Assembly (NCBI RefSeq): GCF_003024155.1
Contig: NZ_CP028136.1
Coordinates: 310,001 to 374,000 of the forward strand
Direction: 5' to 3'
DNA length: 64,000 nt
Source of the DNA: Christiangramia fulva
GTDB taxonomy: Bacteria; Bacteroidota; Bacteroidia; Flavobacteriales; Flavobacteriaceae
This document shows positions 1 through 8,096 of the stretch, piece after piece (position 1 is the first letter of the stretch; every line of letters starts with the position of its first letter). Made by a program: the position numbers and the translations under genes. The notes below the pieces were generated by a model. That model made no database searches. It was not told where the DNA came from and saw only the letters and a list, made by a program, of their open reading frames with translations.

Positions 1-39
1 TCTTTGAAGATTTCCGCTTATAAGATCAGATTAATGGGA

Positions 40-663
40 CTATAAAGCCGTCTCTTCCTCCCCTTTAAACTGAAGGACACCATCTATAAGATGGATTACT
101 CCGTTAGATGCCTTAATATCTGGTTTTACAATAGTAGCTTTATTCCCTTTTTCATCGATCAATACTATTTTATCCCCGTCAAGAGTGGCGGTAATTACTC
201 CAAGTTCATCCATCGAACTCAATTCGAATTCACCGTCATTGTCCCTGATCTCATTCTTAAGTTCTTCATAGCTTAGGTCTTCTTCAATTAAATGATATTG
301 AAGTAAATTTGCCAAATCTTCTCTATGTTCCGGCAGCATTAGCGTGTCTAAGGTTGCCTTATTCATCTCGCTTATGGCAGAGTTAGTGGGCGCAAAGAAG
401 GTAAACGGACCCTTCCCCACCCGCAGAAGTTCATCCATTTGAGCGGTTTCTATAAGTCCGTGAAGTTTCCTAAGCGAATCAATAGTACTAAGCTTGGTAT
501 CGATATTATTAGCTTCACTTTCCAGCTTCTGTTGTTGCATTTCAAGCTCAGTTTGACGCTGAGCTTCTATTTCCTCATTATTTTTTGCTTCATTGTTGTT
601 CTTACAGGCAGTAAATGCGAGTATTCCGCAAAAAAATACGGCCATTAACATCTTCGCTTTCAT
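40..663 (-). CDS. Fasciclin (FAS1) domain lipoprotein
   Basis: The 207-residue protein has a lipoprotein signal with the lipobox ending at Cys20 (LAFTAC). A charged, Gln/Glu-rich coiled-coil-like stretch (about residues 22-60) follows, then one FAS1 domain (about 62-200). The domain shows the typical 'FTFFAPTNSAI' block near residue 87 and the closing 'NGVIHLIDGVL' block near residue 190. FAS1 domains are known as adhesion or matrix-binding modules, so a surface or periplasmic binding role is inferred; no enzyme function is expected. It is transcribed alone toward the left window edge. The 165 bases between it and the next gene hold only AT-rich divergent promoter sequence. Confidence 0.88.
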   Translation of the reverse strand: MKAKMLMAVFFCGILAFTACKNNNEAKNNEEIEAQRQTELEMQQQKLESEANNIDTKLSTIDSLRKLHGLIETAQMDELLRVGKGPFTFFAPTNSAISEMNKATLDTLMLPEHREDLANLLQYHLIEEDLSYEELKNEIRDNDGEFELSSMDELGVITATLDGDKIVLIDEKGNKATIVKPDIKASNGVIHLIDGVLQFKGEEETAL

Positions 664-802
664 AACGTCTTTTTTTAAATTATATACTATTAAGTTATTG
701 TGATAAAACCTCTTATAATAATGTTAGCCTCTAAATTTTAGTTAAAGTGTGTAAAGGTTTTACAAAGAATCCGTCTTATTTTCTGAAACCCTCTTTTATT
801 GT

Positions 803-810
803 TATTTTTG
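803..810 (+). promoter_or_regulatory. Candidate -7 promoter box
   Basis: TATTTTTG fits the Bacteroidota -7 consensus TAnnTTTG and lies 18 bases before the ATG at 829. No good TTTG -33 element is seen at the expected distance, so only the -7 half is supported. Confidence 0.45.
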
Positions 811-828
811 TACTACTAAAATTTAGAC

Positions 829-1035
829 ATGAAATTACTTATTTTAAGTATCATATTACTAGGGCTTGCATTCGCAGGTATAGCCATTAAGATCTGGGGA
901 AAAAAAGACGGAAAATTTGCCGGTACCTGTGCCAGCCAGAACCCTCACCTGAATAAAAACGGCGAAGCCTGCAGCTACTGCGGAAAAATGCCGGAAGAAA
1001 TGGGAAATTGCTCCGATACTGCTAAGGCCAGTTAA
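829..1035 (+). CDS. Small membrane-anchored Cys-rich protein of unknown function
   Basis: This 68-residue protein has one N-terminal hydrophobic helix (about residues 2-21) and then a short soluble tail with four cysteines (GTCAS, EACSYCGK and GNCS) plus a conserved-looking 'NPHLNKNGE' stretch. The Cys spacing (C-x14-C-x2-C-x8-C) resembles a small metal or disulfide knot, but I know no named family with a function. Similar small 'membrane or secreted' proteins occur in many Bacteroidota. It ends 5 bases before the glycosyltransferase ATG, so they are probably co-transcribed. A -7 box lies just upstream, which supports this start. Confidence 0.75.
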   Translation: MKLLILSIILLGLAFAGIAIKIWGKKDGKFAGTCASQNPHLNKNGEACSYCGKMPEEMGNCSDTAKAS

Positions 1036-1040
1036 AATAC

Positions 1041-2144
1041 ATGGGGACAATTTTACTGGGATTTTTCCTATTCATAGTTTTAATAAACCTCCTTTATTTC
1101 TTCGGATTTTTCGCTTTTGCGACCGCCGGAATAAAGAATAAATTACATCCCGGTAAAGCGGTTTCGGTAATTATCTGCGCCAAAAACGAAGCTGAAAACC
1201 TGCGGAATTTTCTTCCTTCCATCCTGGAACAGGAATATTCGCAATTTGAAGTAATTGTTATAAACGATGCTTCAACCGATGAAACCCTTGAGGTGATAGA
1301 GGAATTCCAGGCGATCGATCCCAGAGTGAAATGCGTTAATGTTGAAAATAATGAGGCTTTCTGGGCGAATAAAAAGTATGCGCTTACCCTTGGAATTAAA
1401 AAAGCCCGGAATAATTTTCTTTTGTTTACCGATGCCGATTGTGCTCCCCAATCGAAGAACTGGATTTCAAAGATGTCTCAGCACTTTCAGCCCGGTATCA
1501 GTATTGTTCTTGGTTATGGCGGTTATTTTAAACATACAGGTTCCCTGTTAAATAAACTTATTCGCTTTGAAACCCTGCTCACCGCTATTCAGTATTTCTC
1601 TTATGCCCGTCTTGGTTCGCCTTATATGGGAGTAGGAAGAAATCTCGCCTACACATCTCAATTATTTTATGATTTAAAAGGATTTGCCAGTCATTTACAT
1701 TTGCGCTCCGGCGACGATGATCTTTTTATAAACGAAGCGGCAACTTCTGAAAATACAGCGATTTCTTTTGAAATAGACAGCCAGACCCGAAGCGTACCTA
1801 AAAACAGTTTTTTGGAATGGTTTAAGCAGAAAAAAAGACATGTTTCCGTCGCGGGTAATTATAAATTCAAACACCGTTTCCTTCTTGGATTGTTTTACGC
1901 TTCCCGACTGCTATTTTGGGTTCTCTTCACCACCCTCCTCATTTTAAGAATATTTCCTGAAGTTGTTTTAGCCGCCCTGGGAATTAAACTTCTGCTAGAG
2001 GCTTTCGTTTATGTAAAATCGGCTAAAAAGCTTGACGAACTTGATGTGGTATGGCTTTTTCCGTTACTCGATTTGTTTTTAATCTTCCTGCAATTAGCTA
2101 TCTTTATATCTAACCTCATTTCAAAACCAAAGCATTGGAAATAA
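1041..2144 (+). CDS. Family 2 glycosyltransferase, membrane-bound
   Basis: The 367-residue protein has an N-terminal membrane helix (about residues 2-27), then a GT-A fold. 'VSVIICAKNEAENL' opens the fold near residue 41, an acidic 'DADCA' (DxD-like) metal/nucleotide-sugar motif lies near residue 131, and 'RSGDDDLFINEA' near 223 is followed by 'KQKKRHVS' (the QxxRW-like position). Three or so C-terminal helices follow (about 280-360). This is the layout of processive or lipid-linked glycosyltransferases acting at the inner membrane; donor and acceptor cannot be told. It sits 5 bases after a small membrane protein and its last 10 bases overlap the next gene. Confidence 0.85.
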   Translation: MGTILLGFFLFIVLINLLYFFGFFAFATAGIKNKLHPGKAVSVIICAKNEAENLRNFLPSILEQEYSQFEVIVINDASTDETLEVIEEFQAIDPRVKCVNVENNEAFWANKKYALTLGIKKARNNFLLFTDADCAPQSKNWISKMSQHFQPGISIVLGYGGYFKHTGSLLNKLIRFETLLTAIQYFSYARLGSPYMGVGRNLAYTSQLFYDLKGFASHLHLRSGDDDLFINEAATSENTAISFEIDSQTRSVPKNSFLEWFKQKKRHVSVAGNYKFKHRFLLGLFYASRLLFWVLFTTLLILRIFPEVVLAALGIKLLLEAFVYVKSAKKLDELDVVWLFPLLDLFLIFLQLAIFISNLISKPKHWK

Positions 2145-2704
2145 ATTCCGGCAAAGAGCTTCAGAAAATCAGAGAAGCTAAAGAGGGCAGCCAGGCCGCT
2201 TTTAATTATCTCCTGAACAAATACTGGAATGATGTGTACGGCTATCAGCTAAAGCATTTAAAAAACGAATATGAAGCTGAAGATATCACCATTCAGACTT
2301 TTTCAAAAGCTTTTGACAAGATAGATACTTTTGATGAAAATTACGCCTTCAGCACCTGGCTGGTCGCTATTTCCAAGAATATACATATCGATCAACTAAG
2401 AAAGAAAAAAGCATCAATCCGGTCTGAAACAATGATGCAGGATGAAGAAAGAGTCTACAATATCGCCGACGAAACTCCCACCATTGAAGACAAGCTCATA
2501 AAAGAACAACATCTGGAACAATTATTGGCCGATATCAAACAGCTGAAGCCTCATTACCAGGAAGTGATCAATCTGAGGTTCTTTCAGGAAAAATCTTATA
2601 AAGAAATCGCTAAAAGCCTGGAAGAACCAATGAATAATGTGAAAGTTAAACTACTGCGCGCCAAAAAGTTATTGGCAGAGATTATAGAGTCTCGTAATTC
2701 GTAG
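2135..2704 (+). CDS. ECF-type RNA polymerase sigma factor, TTG start
   Basis: The 189-residue protein has sigma region 2 ('YEAEDITIQTFSKAFDKI', about residues 46-64, then 'FSTWLVAISKNIHIDQLRKKK') and region 4 ('YQEVINLRFFQEKSYKEIA', about 140-160), the standard pattern of extracytoplasmic-function sigma factors. No ATG lies in frame between the upstream stop (2111-2113) and the end of region 2, so TTG at 2135 is the only reasonable start. It overlaps the glycosyltransferase stop by 10 bases, which implies translational coupling. No anti-sigma factor gene follows; the next gene is lipA with its own promoter box. What it controls is unknown, though coupling to an envelope glycosyltransferase hints at an envelope role. 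Confidence 0.88.
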   Translation: MEINSGKELQKIREAKEGSQAAFNYLLNKYWNDVYGYQLKHLKNEYEAEDITIQTFSKAFDKIDTFDENYAFSTWLVAISKNIHIDQLRKKKASIRSETMMQDEERVYNIADETPTIEDKLIKEQHLEQLLADIKQLKPHYQEVINLRFFQEKSYKEIAKSLEEPMNNVKVKLLRAKKLLAEIIESRNS

Positions 2705-2755
2705 TAAGAATTGCGATCACATGCTGTCTAATTTATGAAGTTTAGCTTATTATTG

Positions 2756-2763
2756 TATCTTTG
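2756..2763 (+). promoter_or_regulatory. Candidate lipA promoter (-7 box)
   Basis: TATCTTTG matches TAnnTTTG exactly. A TTTA at 2732-2735 lies 20 bases upstream as a weak -33 element. The box is 17 bases before the lipA ATG. Confidence 0.55.
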
Positions 2764-2780
2764 AAACATAGAATTTTGCT

Positions 2781-3662
2781 ATGAATACAGACGTTGCGAC
2801 GCTAGAAGAAAAAACTCAAAGAAAGCCAAAACCCAAATGGCTTCGGGTGAAATTGCCCACCGGAAAAAAATACACCGAATTACGTAGCCTTGTTGACAAG
2901 TACGATCTGCATACCATTTGTACTTCCGGCAGCTGCCCGAATATGGGAGAATGCTGGGGCGAAGGTACCGCTACTTTTATGATATTGGGAAATATTTGCA
3001 CACGCTCCTGCGGGTTTTGTGGTGTAAAGACCGGAAGGCCTGAAACCGTTGAATGGGATGAGCCAGAAAAAGTGGCGCGTTCCATCAAACTTATGAAAAT
3101 CAAGCATGCCGTGATCACCAGCGTAGATCGTGATGATTTAAAAGATATGGGTTCAATTATCTGGGCTGAAACCGTAAAAGCCATACGCCGAATGAACCCG
3201 GAAACTACCCTGGAAACCCTGATTCCCGATTTTCAGGGCAATGAGCGCAATTTAGATCGTATCGTGGAAGTTGCTCCCGAAGTAGTTTCACACAATATGG
3301 AAACCGTAAAACGGCTAACCCGCGAAGTGCGAATACAGGCAAAATATGAGCGCAGTCTTGAGGTATTGAAATACCTGAAAAAGAGCGGTATTAACCGTAC
3401 CAAATCTGGAATCATGCTTGGTTTGGGAGAACAGGAAGATGAAGTGATTCAAACGCTGCAGGACCTGAGCGAAGCGGGAGTAGATGTTGTAACAATAGGC
3501 CAGTATCTTCAGCCTAGCAAAAAACATTTGCCCGTAAAACAGTTTATCACACCCGATCAGTTTAAAAAATACGAAGAGATCGGGCTCGAAATGGGCTTCC
3601 GCCATGTGGAAAGCAGTGCTTTGGTACGCTCCTCATATAAAGCTCAGAAACATATTAACTAA
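2781..3662 (+). CDS. lipA: Lipoyl synthase (radical SAM)
   Basis: LipA inserts two sulfur atoms into octanoyl groups on the lipoyl domains of 2-oxoacid dehydrogenases and the glycine cleavage H protein. The 293-residue length is normal. Both iron-sulfur cluster motifs are intact: the auxiliary cluster C47-x4-C52-x5-C58 and the radical SAM cluster C73-x3-C77-x2-C80. The C-terminal '[12 protein letters not shown]' supplies the serine that ligates the auxiliary cluster. The gene has its own -7 box and is followed by gap after 3 bases. That pair makes sense for central carbon metabolism, where pyruvate dehydrogenase needs lipoate. Confidence 0.97.
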   Translation: MNTDVATLEEKTQRKPKPKWLRVKLPTGKKYTELRSLVDKYDLHTICTSGSCPNMGECWGEGTATFMILGNICTRSCGFCGVKTGRPETVEWDEPEKVARSIKLMKIKHAVITSVDRDDLKDMGSIIWAETVKAIRRMNPETTLETLIPDFQGNERNLDRIVEVAPEVVSHNMETVKRLTREVRIQAKYERSLEVLKYLKKSGINRTKSGIMLGLGEQEDEVIQTLQDLSEAGVDVVTIGQYLQPSKKHLPVKQFITPDQFKKYEEIGLEMGFRHVESSALVRSSYKAQKHIN

Positions 3663-3665
3663 AGA

Positions 3666-4673
3666 ATGCCGGCAAAGATCACTATCGGCATTAACGGTTT
3701 TGGCCGCATTGGCCGAAATCTATTCAGGAAATTACTGGAAAATCCTGATTTTCAGGTAAAGGCAATTAATGACATTCATGATGCCGTAAGTCTTGCGCAT
3801 TTGCTGAAATATGACAGCATTCACAGAACTCTTAAAAACCAGGTTTCGGCGGTACCGCAGGGAATAAAAGTCGATGAAATTACCATACCGCTGTTAAACC
3901 ATCACACTCCTGCAGAAATCCCATGGGACAATTATAATGTCGATTATGTTGTTGAATGTTCCGGGCAATTTAAAACCTATGCTCAACTGGAAGGCCACCT
4001 AAAAAAAGGTGTGAAGAAGGTGATTTTATCGGTTCCTCCACAAGACGAATCAATTAAAATTGTGGTTTTGGGGGTTAATGAAAATATTTTAGACGGTTCA
4101 GAAAAGATCATTTCGAATGCTTCCTGTACCACAAACAATGCTGCTCCCATGCTTAAAGTGATCGATGATCATTTATCAGTTTCACAGGCCTATATTACCA
4201 CAGTTCATTCCTACACCTCAGATCAAAGCCTACATGACAAGCCACACCGGGATCTCAGGCGAAGCCGTGCGGCTGCTCAATCTATCATCCCAACCACTAC
4301 AGGTGCCGCTAAAGCACTCACTCGTATTTTCCCTGAGCTCAGTAAAGTAATTGGAGGCTGCGGAATAAGAGTTCCGGTACCAAATGGTTCCCTTACAGAT
4401 ATGACGCTGAACGTGAAAAAATCTACTTCTATTCAAGAAGTGAATTCTTTATTCAAAAAAGCGGCCGAAAACGAATTTAAAGGAATTATACAATATACCG
4501 AAGATCCCATAGTCTCGGTGGATATCCTTGACAGCCCGTACAGCTGCGTTTTTGACGCACAAATGACTTCAGTTATTGACGGAAAACTTATAAAACTCAT
4601 AGGCTGGTACGATAACGAAATTGGATATTCAAGTCGTCTTATCGATTTAATTTCACTTGTTAACGATAAATAG
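3666..4673 (+). CDS. gap: Glyceraldehyde-3-phosphate dehydrogenase, type I
   Basis: The 335-residue protein oxidises glyceraldehyde 3-phosphate to 1,3-bisphosphoglycerate with NAD or NADP. The Rossmann start 'INGFGRIGRNLFRKLLE' is at residues 9-25, the catalytic Cys is C154 in 'SNASCTTNN', and the phosphate-binding 'RRSRAAAQSIIPTTTGAAKAL' stretch and 'WYDNEIGYSSR' C-terminus are present. The usual second cysteine of SCTTNC is Asn here, a tolerated variation. The residue after the second strand is Asp-like ('INDIHD'), which in this family usually points to NAD preference. It lies 3 bases after lipA. Many flavobacteria carry more than one gap gene; which is glycolytic and which gluconeogenic cannot be told here. 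Confidence 0.95.
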   Translation: MPAKITIGINGFGRIGRNLFRKLLENPDFQVKAINDIHDAVSLAHLLKYDSIHRTLKNQVSAVPQGIKVDEITIPLLNHHTPAEIPWDNYNVDYVVECSGQFKTYAQLEGHLKKGVKKVILSVPPQDESIKIVVLGVNENILDGSEKIISNASCTTNNAAPMLKVIDDHLSVSQAYITTVHSYTSDQSLHDKPHRDLRRSRAAAQSIIPTTTGAAKALTRIFPELSKVIGGCGIRVPVPNGSLTDMTLNVKKSTSIQEVNSLFKKAAENEFKGIIQYTEDPIVSVDILDSPYSCVFDAQMTSVIDGKLIKLIGWYDNEIGYSSRLIDLISLVNDK

Positions 4674-4714
4674 CTATATTTAACGACATAAAGCGTTTAG
4701 CTATTTTCCCAAAA

Positions 4715-6943
4715 ATGAAGAACTTAATCACTATTCTCATTCTCTTTTGCTGCCTGATTAGCTTCAGTTTTCAGGATCCTGATAGCCTTGCCCAAAAGCC
4801 TACCTCAGAAAATATCGGGAAATTACTTGCAAAAGCAGAGAATTCTATCAATACGATGGAATTTGACAAAGCTCAGGAGGAGCTTAATACATCCCTCCAA
4901 CTTGCCAGAAGTATTGACCACAAACGATTTATTGCGCTGGCGAGCAGTATTTTAGCCAGAATGTATCAGGTTCGACATGAATTTGACAAAGGCATTACCC
5001 AGCTTGAAAGGGCAATCGCCATTCAACGCGATATAAATGACAAGGAAGGCCTCGCTTATTCATACATTCTCTATGGAAAAATTCTTTATTCAAAACAGGA
5101 ATACCAGCGGGCACTAAAGTATTTAGATCTTGCCCAAGAATATTATAAAAAAGAAAGCAACAAAGAACAACTGGGAATTATTGATTTAAATAAGGCCATA
5201 GTTTATCTAGCTTTAGGAGAATTGGAACGCGCCAATGCGTTGCTCGATAATGCCGATGTTTATCTGGAAAATTCCAAAAACACCTACGAAATTTCGCGCC
5301 TTCATTATTATCGCAGCAGGGCCTTTATTGCCGAAGGAGATTATAAAAAAGCCCTGGAAGCGGCGAAAGGAGCCTTGAATATTGCTCAAAGTGGCCAATT
5401 TATAGGAATGCGTATGTATTCTTATGAACTCTTAAGCCAGATAGAAGAATCCAGAGGCAATCCAAAAGACGCTTTAGCTTATTTAAAAGAAGCAAATCAG
5501 ATCAGGCAGAATGTCTTTTCAATGAATAAAGAGGCCCTCGCCAAAGATTCTTACGAAAAATTTGGCATGGACGCTTTGAAATCGACCGTTGATGAACTCA
5601 CGCTCCAAAATGCCGAACAGGAGCGCACCCTGAAGGTAAATAAACTTACCACTATCCTGAGTGTGGCGCTGATCACCATTCTTTCCTTGCTTACACTATC
5701 TCTTTACAAAAATAACAACCTCAGGGCAAGGGCGAATGAACTGCTTCAAAAAAAGAATTCTGAACTGGTCCTGGCAAAAGAAAATGCCGAAAAAGCTTCT
5801 TTGGCAAAAGCCCAGTTTCTTTCAACCATTACTCATGAATTAAGAACTCCTTTATATGCGGTGACTGGCCTGACGCACCTGCTTTTAGAAGAAAGTCCGA
5901 CAGAAAGTCAGAAAGAACATCTAAATTCTTTAAAATTTTCGGGAGAATATCTGCTTTCGCTCATCAACAATATTCTGGACCTCAACAAGCTGGAGGCCAA
6001 CAAAGTCGAAATTGTAGAATCTAAATTCAACCTGGAACAGCGAATTTCAGATGTTATGATTGCCCTGAAAAATTCGGCTGATGAAAAGAAAACAAAAATC
6101 CATTTTGATTTTGATCAAAGCATTCCGAAGAATTTAATAGGAGATCCGCTTAAAATATCTCAAATTCTTATAAACCTGATAGGAAACTCTATCAAATTTA
6201 CAGAAAATGGGGATATCTGGATTTCAGTTAAAAAAACCAGGCATGAAGGAAAAGACATATCCCTCGCCTTTGAGATAAAGGATAATGGAGAAGGTATTGG
6301 TAAAGAAAAACAAAAAGCGATTTTTGAGAATTTCACCCAAGGTTCCACACAGATCAACCGCAAATTTGGGGGTACCGGCCTTGGACTTTCTATTGTAAAA
6401 AATCTCCTGAGCCTACTCGGCAGCGAAATTGAGCTTGAAAGTGAGCTGGGAAAAGGTTCGCGCTTTTTCTTTGAACTTAAGTTTACTGCTCCCGAAGGTG
6501 AAATTGCTGAAGAAAAACCTGCAACTCCTAAGATCGATGAGTCCAAGCTCACCAACGATATCATGGAGAACAAGCGCATACTTGTTGTTGAAGACAACAA
6601 GATCAACCAGATGATCACGAGAAAGATCCTGGAAAAAAACAAGGTTATTTGTGATGTTGCCGATAACGGATCTATTGCCGTAGAGAAAGTAAAAAACAAC
6701 GATTTCGATCTTATTCTTATGGACATACACATGCCGGGAATAAGCGGTATTGAAGCAACGATCCAAATTAGAAAATTCGATTCAGAAATTCCAATTATCG
6801 CTCTAACAGCGGTCACGCTTGATGAAAGTCTAGACGAATTTTACCTGAATGGTTTCAATGATATTATCCCCAAACCCTATAAGACCGAAGAGTTTTTCCA
6901 CAAAATTAACAAACACTTAGCAGCCAGAGCCACAACAGTTTAG
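4715..6943 (+). CDS. Orphan TPR hybrid sensor histidine kinase with receiver domain
   Basis: The 742-residue protein has a signal peptide (about 1-20) and a periplasmic stretch of tetratricopeptide-like helical repeats (about 30-290, with 'KEGLAYSYILYGKILYSK' style repeats). One transmembrane helix follows (about 311-331), then a coiled coil, a HisKA domain with the phospho-acceptor H374 in 'ITHELRTPL', and an HATPase with N, G1 and G2 boxes ('NLIGNSIKFT', 'DNGEGIG', 'GTGLGLSIVK'). A C-terminal receiver carries phospho-acceptor D670 in 'LILMDIHMPG'. No DNA-binding output domain or partner regulator lies nearby, so the phosphorelay target is elsewhere. The signal sensed is unknown; TPR sensors of this kind are common in Bacteroidota. 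Confidence 0.93.
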   Translation: MKNLITILILFCCLISFSFQDPDSLAQKPTSENIGKLLAKAENSINTMEFDKAQEELNTSLQLARSIDHKRFIALASSILARMYQVRHEFDKGITQLERAIAIQRDINDKEGLAYSYILYGKILYSKQEYQRALKYLDLAQEYYKKESNKEQLGIIDLNKAIVYLALGELERANALLDNADVYLENSKNTYEISRLHYYRSRAFIAEGDYKKALEAAKGALNIAQSGQFIGMRMYSYELLSQIEESRGNPKDALAYLKEANQIRQNVFSMNKEALAKDSYEKFGMDALKSTVDELTLQNAEQERTLKVNKLTTILSVALITILSLLTLSLYKNNNLRARANELLQKKNSELVLAKENAEKASLAKAQFLSTITHELRTPLYAVTGLTHLLLEESPTESQKEHLNSLKFSGEYLLSLINNILDLNKLEANKVEIVESKFNLEQRISDVMIALKNSADEKKTKIHFDFDQSIPKNLIGDPLKISQILINLIGNSIKFTENGDIWISVKKTRHEGKDISLAFEIKDNGEGIGKEKQKAIFENFTQGSTQINRKFGGTGLGLSIVKNLLSLLGSEIELESELGKGSRFFFELKFTAPEGEIAEEKPATPKIDESKLTNDIMENKRILVVEDNKINQMITRKILEKNKVICDVADNGSIAVEKVKNNDFDLILMDIHMPGISGIEATIQIRKFDSEIPIIALTAVTLDESLDEFYLNGFNDIIPKPYKTEEFFHKINKHLAARATTV

Positions 6944-7021
6944 AGCTTTGGCACAGGCTTTGCAAATAATTGGTTAGTAGAATTATATAGAGATACGAAA
7001 TTTATATAGTTTGAATTAGCC

Positions 7022-7058
7022 AAAAAAATAAGGTGTTTTCAGCACCTTATTTTTTTTG
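7022..7058. terminator. Bidirectional rho-independent terminator
   Basis: An 8 bp stem (7028-7035 with 7043-7050, ATAAGGTG/CACCTTAT) with a 7-base loop is flanked by an A run on the left and a T run on the right. It can stop both the hybrid kinase transcript (+) and the lpxK transcript (-), whose stop codon is inside the stem. Confidence 0.88.
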
Positions 7059-8048
7059 AATAAAATCCAGAATTCTTCGATCAAAATTATTGCCTTCTTT
7101 CAGAAAGGAGATTTCAATAGGAAGGTAGAATAACTTATCTGTATCCAACCTTTTTCTGAGTCTCATATAATCTTTTTCGGTGGTAAGAATGGATCTTTTA
7201 GTATTCAAAATTTCAATTTCTTTTTCTGAAAAGTTATGATGATCTGGAAACTTAAGATGTTTTAGATGAATATTTTTTGAATGAAGATGATCCAGAAGCG
7301 GCTTCGGATTCGAAATTCCAGTAACCAGCGTAAATGAAGAATCTATCTCTGCAAGCTTCATTTTTTCCTTTTCAGAAATAATCTCCTCAGAATAGTTGAT
7401 ATAACTGAAATAAATTTTCTGATGGACTTCAGGTTTCAGAAGATCAGTGATTTCAAGCATTTCTTCTTCAGAAAGATTTTGCGGACATTTAGTGACCACG
7501 ATCATATCGGCACGGCTGGCACCCGTTTTAGGTTCCCGCAGATTTCCGGCCGGCAAAACAAGGTCCTTTTTGTACAGATCGCCATAGGCCGTAAGCAGTA
7601 TCTGAAAACCTCCCTTTACCTTTCGGTGCTGAAAAGCATCATCTAAAATGATCACATCAGGGTGAAATTTCAATAATTTTTCTATCCCTTTTCTCCTATT
7701 GGCATCAACTGCCACCAGCATATCTGGAAATTTGTTCTTAAACTGCAGTGGCTCATCTCCCGATTTTGAAACCTCATCATTGACTTCAACTAGTTGAAAA
7801 CCTTTACTGCTGCGTTTATACCCACGGCTGAGGGTCGCCAGTTTATAGTTTTTATGAAGCAAATTCAGCAAATATTCGGTCATCGGCGATTTTCCCGTAC
7901 CACCCACGCTCAAATTCCCAATAGTAATCAACGGTAACGAATATTCCTGAGATTTCAGAAAAGAATGATCGTACAGATAATTTCGAACCGCCGTTACTCC
8001 TCCGTATAGCAGGGAAAATGGATAGAGCAATTTTCTGGGATTGAACAT
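7047..8048 (-). CDS. lpxK: Tetraacyldisaccharide 4'-kinase
   Basis: LpxK phosphorylates the 4' position of the lipid A precursor disaccharide-1-phosphate at the inner membrane. The 333-residue protein has the Walker A 'GNLSVGGTGKS' at residues 44-54 and the characteristic 'DDAFQHRKV' block near residue 136; the family motif 'LPAGNLREP' follows near 165. The N-terminal 'RKLLYPFSLLYG' is a typical membrane-associating segment. It is a lone minus-strand gene, divergent from the Nif3-like gene (48 bases apart), and ends inside a bidirectional terminator. Confidence 0.96.
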   Translation of the reverse strand: MFNPRKLLYPFSLLYGGVTAVRNYLYDHSFLKSQEYSLPLITIGNLSVGGTGKSPMTEYLLNLLHKNYKLATLSRGYKRSSKGFQLVEVNDEVSKSGDEPLQFKNKFPDMLVAVDANRRKGIEKLLKFHPDVIILDDAFQHRKVKGGFQILLTAYGDLYKKDLVLPAGNLREPKTGASRADMIVVTKCPQNLSEEEMLEITDLLKPEVHQKIYFSYINYSEEIISEKEKMKLAEIDSSFTLVTGISNPKPLLDHLHSKNIHLKHLKFPDHHNFSEKEIEILNTKRSILTTEKDYMRLRKRLDTDKLFYLPIEISFLKEGNNFDRRILDFIQKK

Positions 8049-8068
8049 GGAAGGCTTTGTATAATATT

Positions 8069-8076
8069 TATCTTTG
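8069..8076 (+). promoter_or_regulatory. Candidate -7 box for the Nif3-like operon
   Basis: TATCTTTG, an exact TAnnTTTG match, lies 20 bases before the ATG at 8097 in the 48-base divergent gap. No -33 TTTG at the ideal distance is seen. Confidence 0.5.
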
Positions 8077-8096
8077 AAAAGCTAAAATATTAAAAT

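Noticed and set aside
6160..6816. A 218-codon open frame antisense to the hybrid kinase
   Set aside because: It lies wholly opposite the HATPase and receiver domains, has low-complexity Ser/Ile content and no recognisable motif.
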